From an uncultured Clostridia bacterium (lineage in GTDB: Bacteria > Bacillota > Clostridia > TANB77 > CAG-508): a stretch of 64,000 nucleotides of DNA. Location: assembly GCA_934141555.1 (NCBI GenBank), contig CAKPCK010000001.1:132666-196665 (forward strand), in the 5' to 3' direction. This document shows, in pieces, positions 34,857 to 43,644 of the stretch; positions within the stretch are counted from its first letter, which is position 1; the number at the start of each line of letters is the position of its first letter. The position numbers and the translations under genes were made by a program. The notes under the pieces were generated by a model. It ran no database searches. It was given only the letters and a program-made list of their open reading frames with translations, and was not told the origin of the DNA.

Positions 34857-36424
34857 TGAAAGAGAAAAAAAGTTTTAAAATAATTGCTTTTGCAATTACA
34901 GTAATTTTAGTAGTTATGGGATTAAATTTACAATCTCTTGCATCAATAACTACAACAACAAACACAAAAAATATTACTGTTTCAGGAATTGAAGCAGGAG
35001 TAAAAGTATCTGCATATCAATTAACAACAGTTAATTATGATTACACAGCAGATCAACCACAAGCTATTCCTTATACATGGAATAGTAGTGTAAAAACATG
35101 GGTAGATGCTAATTATTCGGCATATTCAAACCCAGAAAATTTCTATAAAAATGTAACAAGTAATTCTGATGAAGCAAAAGAATTTTATAGTGCATTATCA
35201 GGAGCTATAAAAGCTGGAACAGTTACATTAACAGCAAAAACAGAAAATGCAACAGGAACAGCATCATATCCTGTTACAGATGAAAAATTAACAGGAACAG
35301 TTACATTCACAGGATGTGAAATGGGAACATACTTAATTTTAATTGAAAATGGTTACAAGGTGTATACACCATCTGTAATAAACTTAACACCAGAATTTGA
35401 TAGAACATCAAATGAATGGAAATTACCAGATTCAATGGTAGTAACAGTAAAAGCAACTAATCCACAAGTTACAAAAACTGTTACAGATACAGCCAAAAAC
35501 AAAGATAATTACAGTACAAAAGATGTAATACCATTTACAATTGTTGCAGATATACCAACATATTTAACAGGAAGTTTATCAAAAACATATAAAGTTGGAG
35601 ATACATTAAGCAATGGTTTAAAATTAGACGAATCAACAATTAAAGTATATGGACAAAAAGGTTCAGGAGATCCTGTTGAATTAACAAAAACAACAGATTA
35701 TACAAGTTCAGTAACAGGAACAACAGCATTTGAAATTGATTTTAAATATGATCAAATAAAAAATTATGATAAAGTAAGAATTACATATAGTGCATCACTT
35801 GCAAAAGAAACAACAACAATTGTTGGTGGAGCTGGAAATACAAATACAGCTAAATTAACATATAGTAACAACCCATATGTTGCAGATTCTACACAAACAC
35901 AAGAAACAAGTAACAAAGTATATACATATGGTGCAGAAATTACAAAAACAGATAAAACATCAGGCGAAGCTTTAACAGGTGCTGAATTTGAATTAACAAA
36001 AGATTCAAACAAATTATATTTTGTAAAAACAGCTGATGGAGTATATTATCAAGCAAATAGCTCTGATGTAGGAGCAACAACAACTTTAGCAGTTGATAGT
36101 AATGGTAAATTAAACATATTTGGTTTAGATGAAGGAACATATAGTTTAACAGAAACAAAAGCTCCAAGTGGATATAATAAATCTGCAGAATCTAAAGAAA
36201 TAAAAATAACAGATGCTAATTTAGATGGAGCGTTAGATGATGAAACAGGTTCAACAACAGGAATTTATAAATTAACATTCCCTAACTCACAAGGATTCCA
36301 ATTACCAGTAACAGGTGGAAATGGAACAGTTGCATTTGTTGCAGGAGGAATTGTATTTGTTGGATTAGGTATTGCATTACTTGCAATTGCTATGAAAAAA
36401 GGAAAGAAAGTAAATGAAAAATAA
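34856..36424 (+). CDS. Major pilin, LPVTG-anchored isopeptide fimbrial subunit
   Basis: A signal peptide (residues about 8-30) is followed by three beta-domains. Residues about 205-350 resemble a fimbrial D2-type isopeptide domain (PQVTKTVTDTAKNKDNYS). The C-terminal SpaA/Cna-B domain carries ITKTDKTSGEALTGAEFELT and the E-box YSLTETKAPSGYN. The cell-wall sorting signal is QLPVTGG, then a hydrophobic helix and a KKGKKVNEK tail. A YPK-type pilin lysine motif was not identified with confidence. The ATG overlaps the TAA of the giant adhesin gene (TAATG), and the class C sortase follows with an 11-bp overlap. This is the probable backbone of the sortase-assembled pilus. Confidence 0.92.
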   Translation: MKEKKSFKIIAFAITVILVVMGLNLQSLASITTTTNTKNITVSGIEAGVKVSAYQLTTVNYDYTADQPQAIPYTWNSSVKTWVDANYSAYSNPENFYKNVTSNSDEAKEFYSALSGAIKAGTVTLTAKTENATGTASYPVTDEKLTGTVTFTGCEMGTYLILIENGYKVYTPSVINLTPEFDRTSNEWKLPDSMVVTVKATNPQVTKTVTDTAKNKDNYSTKDVIPFTIVADIPTYLTGSLSKTYKVGDTLSNGLKLDESTIKVYGQKGSGDPVELTKTTDYTSSVTGTTAFEIDFKYDQIKNYDKVRITYSASLAKETTTIVGGAGNTNTAKLTYSNNPYVADSTQTQETSNKVYTYGAEITKTDKTSGEALTGAEFELTKDSNKLYFVKTADGVYYQANSSDVGATTTLAVDSNGKLNIFGLDEGTYSLTETKAPSGYNKSAESKEIKITDANLDGALDDETGSTTGIYKLTFPNSQGFQLPVTGGNGTVAFVAGGIVFVGLGIALLAIAMKKGKKVNEK

Positions 36425-37307
36425 TAGTGAAAAACTACTATTAATAATATCAATAATCTTTATAATACTAGGGGTAGGAATTTTCCTATACCCTAGTATT
36501 AGTAATTATTTAGCCGAAAAAAACCATGTAGATATAATTAGAAAATATGATGAGCTTATTGTAAAAACAGATGATGGAAAACTAAAAGAAGAAAAAGAAA
36601 AAGCTCAAGTTTACAATGAGAATTTATCAGGAGACCCAGTACATGATCCATTTGTTATTGGAAGTGGATATGCTTTACCAGAAAATTATAAAGAAGTACT
36701 TAATATATCAGGTGATGGAGTAATGGGATATGTTGAAATTCCTAAAATTTTAGTATATTTACCTATATATCATGGAACTAGTGATGAGATACTTGAAAAA
36801 GGAGTGGGACATATTCAGAATACTTCCGTACCAATTGGTGGAACATCAACACACAGTGTATTAACTGGACATACAGGTTTACCAAATGCAGAATTATTTA
36901 CAAGACTTGATGAACTTGTGGTTGGAGATATTTTTTATATACATGTTTTAGGAGAAATATTAACATATAAAGTTTTTGAAACAAAAGTAATATTGCCAGA
37001 TAAAATTGATGAATTGCAAATATTAAATGGAAAAGATTATGTGACATTAGTAACATGTACACCATATGGAGTAAATTCACATAGATTATTAGTAAAGGCT
37101 GAAAGAGTGGAATATGAGGAATATTCTGTAACTAAATCTAATACTGATGGAGAAGGAACAAGTATTATAAAAGAAAGTGGAAGAAAGCATTATTATTTAA
37201 CTGGAACTCAAATAGGTATTGTAATATTGATTTTTATATTAATTATTAGTGTAATTATTGTTTTTTCAATGAGAAGAAAGAAAAGACTCTATAAAATAAA
37301 AAAATAA
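36414..37307 (+). CDS. Class C (pilus) sortase
   Basis: Cysteine transpeptidase that links pilin subunits through sorting signals. An N-terminal helix (residues about 8-26) and a C-terminal helix (about 265-287, then RRKKR) give the two-anchor topology of pilin-polymerising class C enzymes. The catalytic His is in LTGHTGLP, the Cys in LVTCTPYG and the Arg in NSHRLLVKAER. A DPF lid motif (VHDPFVIG, about residues 77-84), typical for class C, precedes the core. It overlaps the major pilin gene and so is co-translated with its likely substrate. Confidence 0.95.
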   Translation: MKNNSEKLLLIISIIFIILGVGIFLYPSISNYLAEKNHVDIIRKYDELIVKTDDGKLKEEKEKAQVYNENLSGDPVHDPFVIGSGYALPENYKEVLNISGDGVMGYVEIPKILVYLPIYHGTSDEILEKGVGHIQNTSVPIGGTSTHSVLTGHTGLPNAELFTRLDELVVGDIFYIHVLGEILTYKVFETKVILPDKIDELQILNGKDYVTLVTCTPYGVNSHRLLVKAERVEYEEYSVTKSNTDGEGTSIIKESGRKHYYLTGTQIGIVILIFILIISVIIVFSMRRKKRLYKIKK

Positions 37308-37343
37308 TAGATATACAAGAGTTTAGAAAGGAATTTTATATAA

Positions 37344-38030
37344 ATGAAAAGAAAGATTTTAGTGATAATTTCAATTATACTAATTTTTGCTGGTATATCA
37401 TTATTTTGTTTTCCACATGTAAGTAATTTTGTATATGAACAAGGCGTTGAAAGAGATAAAGAAGAATTTGTAGAGAAAATAACTCAAAGTGAAAATGAAG
37501 AAATCTTAAATAAATTATATAAAGATTTACAAGAAAAAAATAAAAAGCTTTATGAGGATATGCAAAATAATTTAGTTGATCCATTTTCATATGAACAACC
37601 TGCAATAGATTTAAGCAAATATGGAATTGATAATAATGTTATAGGATATATAAATGTTCCAAAAATGAATATTGAGCTTCCTATATTGTTGGGGGCGAAT
37701 TCATCTAATATGTTAAAAGGCGCTGTTCATCTTACAGAAACATCATATCCAATAGGTGGGACTAATACAAATTGTGTTATTGCAGCACATAGAGGATATG
37801 GAAAGGCAAGTTTATTTAGAAATATAGAAAAACTTGAAGTTGGTGATGAAGTTTTTATTAAAAATTTTAAAGAAGAACTTACTTATGTTGTATATGATAT
37901 TAAAATTATTGAACCAGATGATTTTGAAGAATTAAAAATTCAAAGTGGTGAAGATATAATTACACTGATAACTTGTCATCCATATCGTATTAATTCTCAT
38001 AGATATATTGTAAAAGCAAAAAGAAAATAG
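37344..38030 (+). CDS. Second pilus-locus sortase without a C-terminal anchor
   Basis: Sortase-fold protein of 228 residues with one N-terminal helix (about 5-24). It has a DPF lid-like motif (VDPFSYEQP), the catalytic His in AAHRGYGKASLFRN, Cys in LITCHPYRINSHR and the following Arg. The core resembles class C, but the C-terminal membrane helix is absent and the protein ends right after VKAKRK. It may polymerise a different subunit, attach the tip adhesin with its FPTSG signal, or anchor the pilus to the wall. It lies 36 bp after the first sortase with an AGAAAGGA site and is the last gene of the pilus operon. Confidence 0.9.
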   Translation: MKRKILVIISIILIFAGISLFCFPHVSNFVYEQGVERDKEEFVEKITQSENEEILNKLYKDLQEKNKKLYEDMQNNLVDPFSYEQPAIDLSKYGIDNNVIGYINVPKMNIELPILLGANSSNMLKGAVHLTETSYPIGGTNTNCVIAAHRGYGKASLFRNIEKLEVGDEVFIKNFKEELTYVVYDIKIIEPDDFEELKIQSGEDIITLITCHPYRINSHRYIVKAKRK

Positions 38031-38087
38031 AAAAACATTACGAAATTTTTCAAATTATGGAATTTTTTCGTAATGTTTTTCTATTTT
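38023..38087. terminator. Bidirectional terminator between the sortase and pseudouridine synthase genes
   Basis: AAATAGAAAAACATTACGAAA pairs with its reverse complement at 38066-38087, with T runs on both strands. The right arm lies inside the last codons of the minus-strand gene. Confidence 0.85.
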
Positions 38088-38948
38088 TTTCATATCTTCA
38101 GGTAATTCACAATAGATATCCATAATTTTATTTGAAATAGGATGAATGAAAGAAATATGGTAACTATGTAATGCTTGCCTATTAATTAAATTAGATTTAG
38201 AACCATACAAAAAATCACCAATAAGTGGGTGACCAATTGTACTAAAATGAACTCTTATTTGATGAGTACGACCTGTTTGTAATACACATTTAACAACAGA
38301 TATATCATTTAATTCTTTAATAACAGAATAGTCTGTAATTGCTATTTGACCATCTTTAGAAACACATCTTTCAATAATACTTCCATCTTTACGAGAAATA
38401 GGAAGATTAATAGTACCAGATTTCTCATTTAAAATTCCAGAAACAATTGTTATATATTCTTTCTTTAATATATGTAAATTCATTTGTTTTATTAAACATT
38501 CTTGAATATATTCATTTTTTGCAAAAATTATAATACCAGAAGTATCTAGATCAAGTCTATTAACAGGTCTAATTTTCTTTTTTAAATTAATAGAATCAAA
38601 ATAAAATCTAACACCATTTGATAAACTATCAGCAAAATGTAAAATAGAAGGATGAACTGCAATTCCAGCAGGTTTATTCAAAATTAATAGACCATCATCT
38701 TCATATAAAATAGTAAGTTCCATTTTTGTTGGAACGATATTATCATTTTCTTCTTCATAATTTAAATCAACTTTTATGATGTCTCCATTGTCAGGTGTTG
38801 TACGTGTATCTATTGGAATATTGTTTAATAAAACAAGTTTATTGCTAATTACTTTGTGCATTAATCTTGCTGAAAGTTTAAATTCTTGTTTTAAAATTTG
38901 ATTTATATTTGTATATTTATTATCTATAACTTTATATTCTAAGTACAT
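38055..38948 (-). CDS. RluA-family RNA pseudouridine synthase
   Basis: Converts specific uridines in rRNA or tRNA to pseudouridine. An S4-like N-terminal domain (NQILKQEFKLSARLMHKVI) precedes the catalytic domain with the motif VNRLDLDTSGIIIFAKN, where the Asp is the nucleophile; Asn replaces the more usual His before RLD, as in YhcT-like members. QTGRTHQIRVHFSTIGHPLIGD is the second signature but is longer here only because it is well conserved. The start at 38948 (MYLEYKVID) is preferred over 38993 since GGAGG lies just upstream. The protein has 297 residues. The target nucleotide cannot be deduced. Confidence 0.92.
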   Translation of the reverse strand: MYLEYKVIDNKYTNINQILKQEFKLSARLMHKVISNKLVLLNNIPIDTRTTPDNGDIIKVDLNYEEENDNIVPTKMELTILYEDDGLLILNKPAGIAVHPSILHFADSLSNGVRFYFDSINLKKKIRPVNRLDLDTSGIIIFAKNEYIQECLIKQMNLHILKKEYITIVSGILNEKSGTINLPISRKDGSIIERCVSKDGQIAITDYSVIKELNDISVVKCVLQTGRTHQIRVHFSTIGHPLIGDFLYGSKSNLINRQALHSYHISFIHPISNKIMDIYCELPEDMKKIEKHYEKIP

Positions 38949-39033
38949 ATTAGCCTCCACAATTATTTTACAAAATCTTTTATAAATAGTCAAATTTTGT
39001 CGAAAAGAACAACAATGAATATTGTTTTATTAG

Positions 39034-39062
39034 TTGACACATAATAATTAGTAGTGTAGAAT
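39034..39062 (+). promoter_or_regulatory. Promoter of the toxin-antitoxin pair
   Basis: TTGACA (39034-39039), 17-bp spacer, TAGAAT (39057-39062), then AGAGGTG ribosome binding site before 39083. Confidence 0.82.
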
Positions 39063-39082
39063 ATTTTTAGAGAGGTGATAAA

Positions 39083-39316
39083 ATGTTAAATGTATTATTT
39101 TTAAAACAAATAGCAAATGATAAAAATTTAAAGTTTACAAGAAACAAAAATTCTATATATGATAAAGAATGGAAAATGACATTTAAAAGTGAGCAAAAAA
39201 GAAAAGAATTTATTGATAAAATACAAAAGGCAGAAAAACAAATTGAAAACGGAGAGTTTTATACAGAAAAAGAGATGGAGGAATTATTATTAGAAAAATA
39301 TGCAATTAAATTATAG
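39083..39316 (+). CDS. Putative antitoxin of a RelE/ParE-type pair
   Basis: A 77-residue acidic/basic helical protein. The C-terminal half, with KQIENGEFYTEKEMEELL, resembles the toxin-wrapping tail of RelB/Phd-like antitoxins. It starts after a good AGAGGTG site, has its own promoter, and its frame overlaps the following toxin-like gene by 17 bp, the usual antitoxin-first order. A clear DNA-binding fold is not visible in the N-terminal half. Confidence 0.65.
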   Translation: MLNVLFLKQIANDKNLKFTRNKNSIYDKEWKMTFKSEQKRKEFIDKIQKAEKQIENGEFYTEKEMEELLLEKYAIKL

Positions 39317-39578
39317 TGAGGATTTTAAAGAAGAAATAAACGAAATTTATTTGTGGACAAAATATAAGTTTAAATCTGAAATAATTGCACAAAAGAGAAT
39401 AAAAGAAATAATAATAAAAATTAAAAATTTAAAAATTTTTCCAAGAGCATATAAGTTATTAAGAAAAGATGGAAAAATAGAATATAGAAAGTTTGTAATC
39501 AAAAAATATATTATAATCTATAGTTTAGAATCAGATAAAATTAATCTTTTACATATTTATAATCAAAAATTATATTAA
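39300..39578 (+). CDS. RelE/ParE-family toxin
   Basis: A 92-residue basic protein with the RelE/ParE layout: an N-terminal helical hairpin (YSEDFKEEINEIYLWTKY), a helix rich in Lys and Ile, and C-terminal strands (YRKFVIKKYIIIYSLESDKI then LLHIYNQKLY). Members either cleave mRNA on the ribosome or poison gyrase. I cannot tell which, because the catalytic residues are not conserved enough to read. Overlap with the upstream antitoxin implies translational coupling. It ends at a terminator. Confidence 0.78.
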   Translation: MQLNYSEDFKEEINEIYLWTKYKFKSEIIAQKRIKEIIIKIKNLKIFPRAYKLLRKDGKIEYRKFVIKKYIIIYSLESDKINLLHIYNQKLY

Positions 39579-39592
39579 AATCAAAAAAATTT

Positions 39593-39625
39593 AAATCAAA
39601 CCTATTAATAGGTCTGATTTTTTTG
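39593..39625 (+). terminator. Terminator after the toxin gene
   Basis: AAATCAAACCTAT-TA-ATAGGTCTGATTT (one G-U pair; effective loop slightly larger) followed by TTTTT. Confidence 0.8.
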
Positions 39626-39643
39626 TTTTATTCCAAATACAAA

Positions 39644-39672
39644 TTGACTATCTGTACAAAACTTGATATAAT
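39644..39672 (+). promoter_or_regulatory. Promoter of the DUF5662-trmB operon
   Basis: TTGACT (39644-39649), 17-bp spacer, TGA-TATAAT (-10 at 39667-39672). Confidence 0.85.
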
Positions 39673-39713
39673 AACATACGTAGAAAATAAGGCAGGAGAA
39701 GGGAAACAAAATA

Positions 39714-40286
39714 ATGAACATAGTAGAAAAAATATTCAAACATATTAAATTAGTATTAAAGCACAAATGGGTAGTATTCAAATTAGCATGTAAAGTAGGA
39801 ATACCATGGAGAGGATTTATGCATGACTGGTCAAAATTTTCACCAGAAGAATTTTGGGAGAGTGTAAAATACTATAATGGAAAAAAAAGTCCTATAATAG
39901 TATGTAAGCAAAAAAATGGATATTCAAGAGCATGGTTACACCACAAAGGAAGAAACAAACATCATCCAGAATATTGGGTAGATTGGGCATTGCCACAAAA
40001 GGCAATAATAATGCCATATAAATATGCAGCAGAAATGGTATGTGACAAAATGGCAGCTGGAATAGTATATAATGGTAAAGATTGGAAACAAGACACACAA
40101 ATAAAATATTATATGAAAGAAAGAGAAACATCAATAGTACATTCACAAATAGACAAATTTTTATTAGAAATATTTACACAAGTAAGTGAACAAGGAATAG
40201 ATAAAACACTTACAAAAAAGAATGTTAGAGAAGTATATGACAAATATTGTGTAAGAATGGAGAAATTAGATGAGAATAAGGTTTAA
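39714..40286 (+). CDS. DUF5662-like conserved protein
   Basis: A 190-residue soluble protein rich in His and Trp. Conserved-looking stretches are HDWSKFSPEEFWESVKYY (about residues 44-61), WLHHKGRNKHHPEYWVDW (about 82-99) and MPYKYAAEMVCDKMAAG. The paired histidines and acidic residues suggest a metal site, like small HD-type or phage-related hydrolases, but no reaction is known. It is the first gene of an operon and overlaps trmB by 17 bp. The family name is from memory. Confidence 0.75.
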   Translation: MNIVEKIFKHIKLVLKHKWVVFKLACKVGIPWRGFMHDWSKFSPEEFWESVKYYNGKKSPIIVCKQKNGYSRAWLHHKGRNKHHPEYWVDWALPQKAIIMPYKYAAEMVCDKMAAGIVYNGKDWKQDTQIKYYMKERETSIVHSQIDKFLLEIFTQVSEQGIDKTLTKKNVREVYDKYCVRMEKLDENKV

Positions 40287-40935
40287 ACCATGGGCAAGAC
40301 AAGAACTAGAAGCAAGTAAATTTTATAGAGATAATCCAGAAGGATTAAAAGGAAAATGGATACAAGAATTTAAAAATAAAGAAAATCCAATACATTTAGA
40401 ATTAGGCTGTGGAAAAGGACAATTTATATCACAAATAGCATTTCAAAATCCAGAAATAAATTATATTGCAATAGATTTAGTTGATGCAATGTTAGGACTA
40501 GCAAAAAGAACAGTTGAACAAACATATAATGAAGCGGATAAAGAAATAAATAATGTATTATTAACAAGGTTTGACATAGAAAGAATAGGATTAATACTAT
40601 CTAAAGAAGACAATATTAAAAGAATATATATAAATTTCTGTAATCCTTGGCCAAAGGGAAAACACAGAAAAAAGAGATTAACACATACAAGACAATTAGA
40701 AAAATATAAAGAATTTTTAGCAAATGATGCGGAAATTTACTTCAAAACAGATGATGATGATTTATTTAGAGCAAGTTTAGGATATTTTGAAGAAGCAGGT
40801 TTTGAAATAATAAATAAAACATATGATTTACATAGTGAACCAATATGGGAAAACAATATAGAAACAGAGCATGAAAAAATGTTTTCAGAACAAGGAATAA
40901 AAATAAAAGCATTAATAGCAAAAATAAAAAATTAG
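40270..40935 (+). CDS. trmB: tRNA (guanine-N7)-methyltransferase
   Basis: Methylates G46 in the variable loop of tRNA using SAM. The motif LELGCGKGQFISQIA (about residues 44-58), IAIDLVDAMLGLAKR, and the TrmB signatures NFCNPWPKGKHRKKRLTH (about 120-137) and FKTDDDDLF are present. The length of 221 residues is normal. It begins inside the last codons of the DUF5662 gene. Confidence 0.96.
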   Translation: MRIRFKPWARQELEASKFYRDNPEGLKGKWIQEFKNKENPIHLELGCGKGQFISQIAFQNPEINYIAIDLVDAMLGLAKRTVEQTYNEADKEINNVLLTRFDIERIGLILSKEDNIKRIYINFCNPWPKGKHRKKRLTHTRQLEKYKEFLANDAEIYFKTDDDDLFRASLGYFEEAGFEIINKTYDLHSEPIWENNIETEHEKMFSEQGIKIKALIAKIKN

Positions 40936-40959
40936 ATGAACAAAGGAGTCTTGATAAAA

Positions 40960-41436
40960 ATGAAGAAAAAAAGAGTATTATTTATATCAAGTACAGGTGG
41001 ACATTTTAATGAATTACAACAATTACAACCATTATTTGAAAAATATGATTATCATATAATAACAGAAAAGGATAAATCAACAGAAAAATTAACAGAAAAA
41101 TATGGTGATAAAATAATGTATTTACCATATGGAACAAGACAAAAATTATTTAGATATATTTTTATTTACACATTTTTATGTTTTAAAACAATATATTTAT
41201 ATTTTAAATTAAGGCCACAATATATAGTAACAACAGGAACACATACAGCAGGACCAATGTGTTATTTAGGAAAAATATTTGGAAGTAAAATAATATATAT
41301 AGAAACATTTGCAAATAGAAATAGAAAAACAGCAACAGGAAGGTTAGTTTATCCAATTGCAGATTTATTTATTGTACAATGGGAAGAATTATTAAAACTA
41401 TATCCAAAAGCTGTATATGGAGGTGCAATATATTGA
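40960..41436 (+). CDS. Alg14/PssD-like glycosyltransferase subunit
   Basis: Membrane-docking half of a split GT1-type transferase (EpsF/PssD/Alg14 family) that recruits the catalytic partner encoded next. Motifs: VLFISSTGGHFNELQQL at the N-terminus and VTTGTHTAGPMCYLGKIFG (about residues 88-106), plus a hydrophobic segment FIYTFLCFKTIYLYF that may be the membrane anchor. I start at ATG 40960 because AAAGGAG lies between it and the alternative ATG at 40936. Its TGA stop overlaps a TTG start of the partner. The sugar is likely added to a lipid-linked intermediate at the inner membrane. Confidence 0.88.
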   Translation: MKKKRVLFISSTGGHFNELQQLQPLFEKYDYHIITEKDKSTEKLTEKYGDKIMYLPYGTRQKLFRYIFIYTFLCFKTIYLYFKLRPQYIVTTGTHTAGPMCYLGKIFGSKIIYIETFANRNRKTATGRLVYPIADLFIVQWEELLKLYPKAVYGGAIY

Positions 41437-41906
41437 TATTAGTAACATTAGGAACACAAAATAATAGTTTTCATAGATTATTAGAAGAAGTTCAAAAAAA
41501 TATAGATAATGGAAAAATAAAAGAAGAAGTTGTTGTACAGAGTGGATATACAAAATTTAAATCACCAAATATGAAAATATTAGATGAAGTGCCACAAGAT
41601 GAATTTAATAAATTAATAGATAGAGCTGACTTAGTTATTACACATGGAGGAGTAGGTTCAATAATTACAGCTATAACAAAAGAAAAAAAAGTAATAGCAG
41701 TTCCAAGGTTAAGAAAATATAATGAACATGTTAATGATCATCAAACAGAAATAATAGAATCATTTAATGAAAAAGGATATATAATAGGTTTACATGATGT
41801 AAGTGAACTAGGAGAAGCGTTAGACAAAATAAAAGATTTTAAGCCAAATAAATATGTAAAAAATACAGGAAAAATATTGAGAATTGTCGAGGAGTTTATT
41901 GGATAA
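41433..41906 (+). CDS. Alg13/PssE-like glycosyltransferase catalytic subunit
   Basis: Catalytic half of the split transferase: residues 2-20 (ILVTLGTQNNSFHRLLEEV) and ADLVITHGGVGSIITAITK followed by VIAVPRLRKYNEHVNDHQ are the nucleotide-sugar binding C-terminal MurG-like fold. I propose the TTG at 41433 as start. It overlaps the stop of the previous gene (TTGA) and has GGAGG nine bases upstream; any earlier in-frame start would add a non-family N-terminus. The protein has 157 residues. It works as a complex with the 40960 product. Confidence 0.9.
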   Translation: MILVTLGTQNNSFHRLLEEVQKNIDNGKIKEEVVVQSGYTKFKSPNMKILDEVPQDEFNKLIDRADLVITHGGVGSIITAITKEKKVIAVPRLRKYNEHVNDHQTEIIESFNEKGYIIGLHDVSELGEALDKIKDFKPNKYVKNTGKILRIVEEFIG

Positions 41907-41961
41907 GAATCAAAATAAAAAAATTTACAAAGAATTTACAAATATGAGATAAATAGAGAAA

Positions 41962-41998
41962 AAAGGGCAAAATTTCGCAAAAATTTTGCTCTTTAACT
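41962..41998 (+). terminator. Terminator after the split glycosyltransferase
   Basis: AAAGGGCAAAATTT pairs with AAATTTTGCTCTTT around CGCAA; short T tail. Confidence 0.78.
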
Positions 41999-41999
41999 A

Positions 42000-42028
42000 T
42001 TGCAAAAAAAGAGTATTATTGTTATGAT
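42000..42028 (+). promoter_or_regulatory. Promoter of the ftsEX operon
   Basis: TTGCAA (42000-42005), 17-bp spacer, TGT-TATGAT (-10 at 42023-42028). Confidence 0.78.
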
Positions 42029-42063
42029 AAGAAAGAGTAAAAAACTTCGAAAGGGAAAGAAAA

Positions 42064-42750
42064 ATGATAGAATTTAAGAATGTTTGTAAAAGATATAATA
42101 CAGGAACAGAAGCGGTAAAAAATGCAAGTTTTAAAATAGAAAAAGGAGAATTTGCATTTTTAGTAGGAAGTTCAGGAAGTGGAAAATCAACATTAATTAA
42201 ATTAATATTAAAAGAAGAAGAACCAACAAGTGGAAATATAATAATAAATGGGAAAGACACAACATTTTTAAAACAAAATAGAGTACCATATTTAAGAAGA
42301 AGCATGGGAATAGTATTTCAAGATTTCAGGTTATTACCAGACAAAACAGTATATGAAAATGTAGCATTTGCAATGTATATAGTAAAAGCTACACCAAGAC
42401 ATATTCGTAGACAAGTACCAATGGTATTATCATTAGTAGGCCTAAGTGGAAAAGCCAAAATGTATCCAAACGAATTATCAGGAGGAGAACAACAAAGAGT
42501 AGCATTAGCAAGAGCATTAGTAAATAATCCATCAATGATAATCGCAGATGAGCCTACAGGAAACTTAGATCCAGACACAGCATGGGATATAATGAATTTA
42601 TTAAATGAAATAAATTTAAGAGGAACAACAGTTGTTGTTGCAACACATGCAAAAGATATAGTTGATCAAATGAGAAAAAGAGTAATACATATACACAAAG
42701 GTGTAATCGTAAAAGATGATAAAAAAGGTGGGTATGACTGTGAGATTTAA
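42064..42750 (+). CDS. ftsE: Cell division ATP-binding protein FtsE
   Basis: ABC ATPase of the FtsEX complex, which transmits a signal across the membrane to activate peptidoglycan hydrolases during division or elongation. Walker A GSSGSGKS (about residues 38-45), signature LSGGEQQRVALARAL, Walker B MIIADEPTGNLD and the switch histidine THAKDI are all intact. The 228-residue length and the N-terminus MIEFKNVCKRYNTG fit FtsE. It overlaps ftsX and is followed by two coiled-coil M23 hydrolase genes, the expected effectors. Confidence 0.97.
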   Translation: MIEFKNVCKRYNTGTEAVKNASFKIEKGEFAFLVGSSGSGKSTLIKLILKEEEPTSGNIIINGKDTTFLKQNRVPYLRRSMGIVFQDFRLLPDKTVYENVAFAMYIVKATPRHIRRQVPMVLSLVGLSGKAKMYPNELSGGEQQRVALARALVNNPSMIIADEPTGNLDPDTAWDIMNLLNEINLRGTTVVVATHAKDIVDQMRKRVIHIHKGVIVKDDKKGGYDCEI

Positions 42751-43633
42751 TGTTATAAGTTATTTATTAAAAGAAGGAATTAGAAATGTATTCAAAAATA
42801 AAAAATCAACAATATCATGTTTAATGATAATGTGTGCAACAATGCTTATATTTGGATTATTTCTAGTTATAGGAGAAAATATTAATGCATTTGTAAAAAG
42901 TGTTGCAGATGCACAAGGAATAATGGTATATCTAAAAACAGGAGCAACAGATGAAGAAATTGAACAAGTAGGAAAAGATATATTACAAATAGATGGAGTA
43001 AGAGATGCAAAATACATTTCAAATACTGAAGGACTAGAATCAATGAGAGATACTCTAGGAGATAAAATGGTTGAAGGATATACAGAAGAAAATATATTAC
43101 CAGCAAGTTATGAAGTAACACTTACAGATTTGGAATTAAGTTCAGATGTTCAAGATAGTTTAAAACAAATCCCAAATGTAGATGATATACGTTCAAGTAA
43201 CATTATAATAGAACAAATAATAAGATTAGCAAAAGGGATAAAAATTGTTACATGGGTAATTTTAGTATTGTTAATAATAATTTCTACTGCAATAATATCA
43301 AATACAATAAAATTAACAGTACATGCAAGAAGAAAAGAAATATCTATAATGAAATATGTTGGAGCAACAAATAGTTTTATAAGATGGCCATTTTTAGTTG
43401 AAGGTGTTATTATAGGCGTTATAGCAGGAGCAATATCAGTTGGAATTATTGGATTAGCATATACATATATTGTTGGACAAATTTCAGGAACATCATTCTT
43501 TGAAATAGCTAATATAAAATTCATAGATTTCTCAAGTATGAGTGAATTATTAATATTAGTATACCTTGGATTAGGAATAGGGGTAGGTGCAATAGGAAGC
43601 ACAATATCTATGAAGAAATATTTGGAAGTTTAG
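42740..43633 (+). CDS. ftsX: Cell division protein FtsX
   Basis: Membrane partner of FtsE. One N-terminal helix (near residues 25-45), an extracellular domain (about 50-165, the hydrolase contact), and three C-terminal helices give the FtsX four-helix layout; LTVHARRKEISIMKYVGA is the conserved cytosolic loop near residue 190. The AAGGTGGG ribosome binding site suits a GTG at 42740 better than the ATGs at 42716 or 42734, which lie within or next to it. It overlaps ftsE by 11 bp. 297 residues. Confidence 0.95.
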   Translation: MRFNVISYLLKEGIRNVFKNKKSTISCLMIMCATMLIFGLFLVIGENINAFVKSVADAQGIMVYLKTGATDEEIEQVGKDILQIDGVRDAKYISNTEGLESMRDTLGDKMVEGYTEENILPASYEVTLTDLELSSDVQDSLKQIPNVDDIRSSNIIIEQIIRLAKGIKIVTWVILVLLIIISTAIISNTIKLTVHARRKEISIMKYVGATNSFIRWPFLVEGVIIGVIAGAISVGIIGLAYTYIVGQISGTSFFEIANIKFIDFSSMSELLILVYLGLGIGVGAIGSTISMKKYLEV

Positions 43634-43644
43634 GAGGTCAAAAT

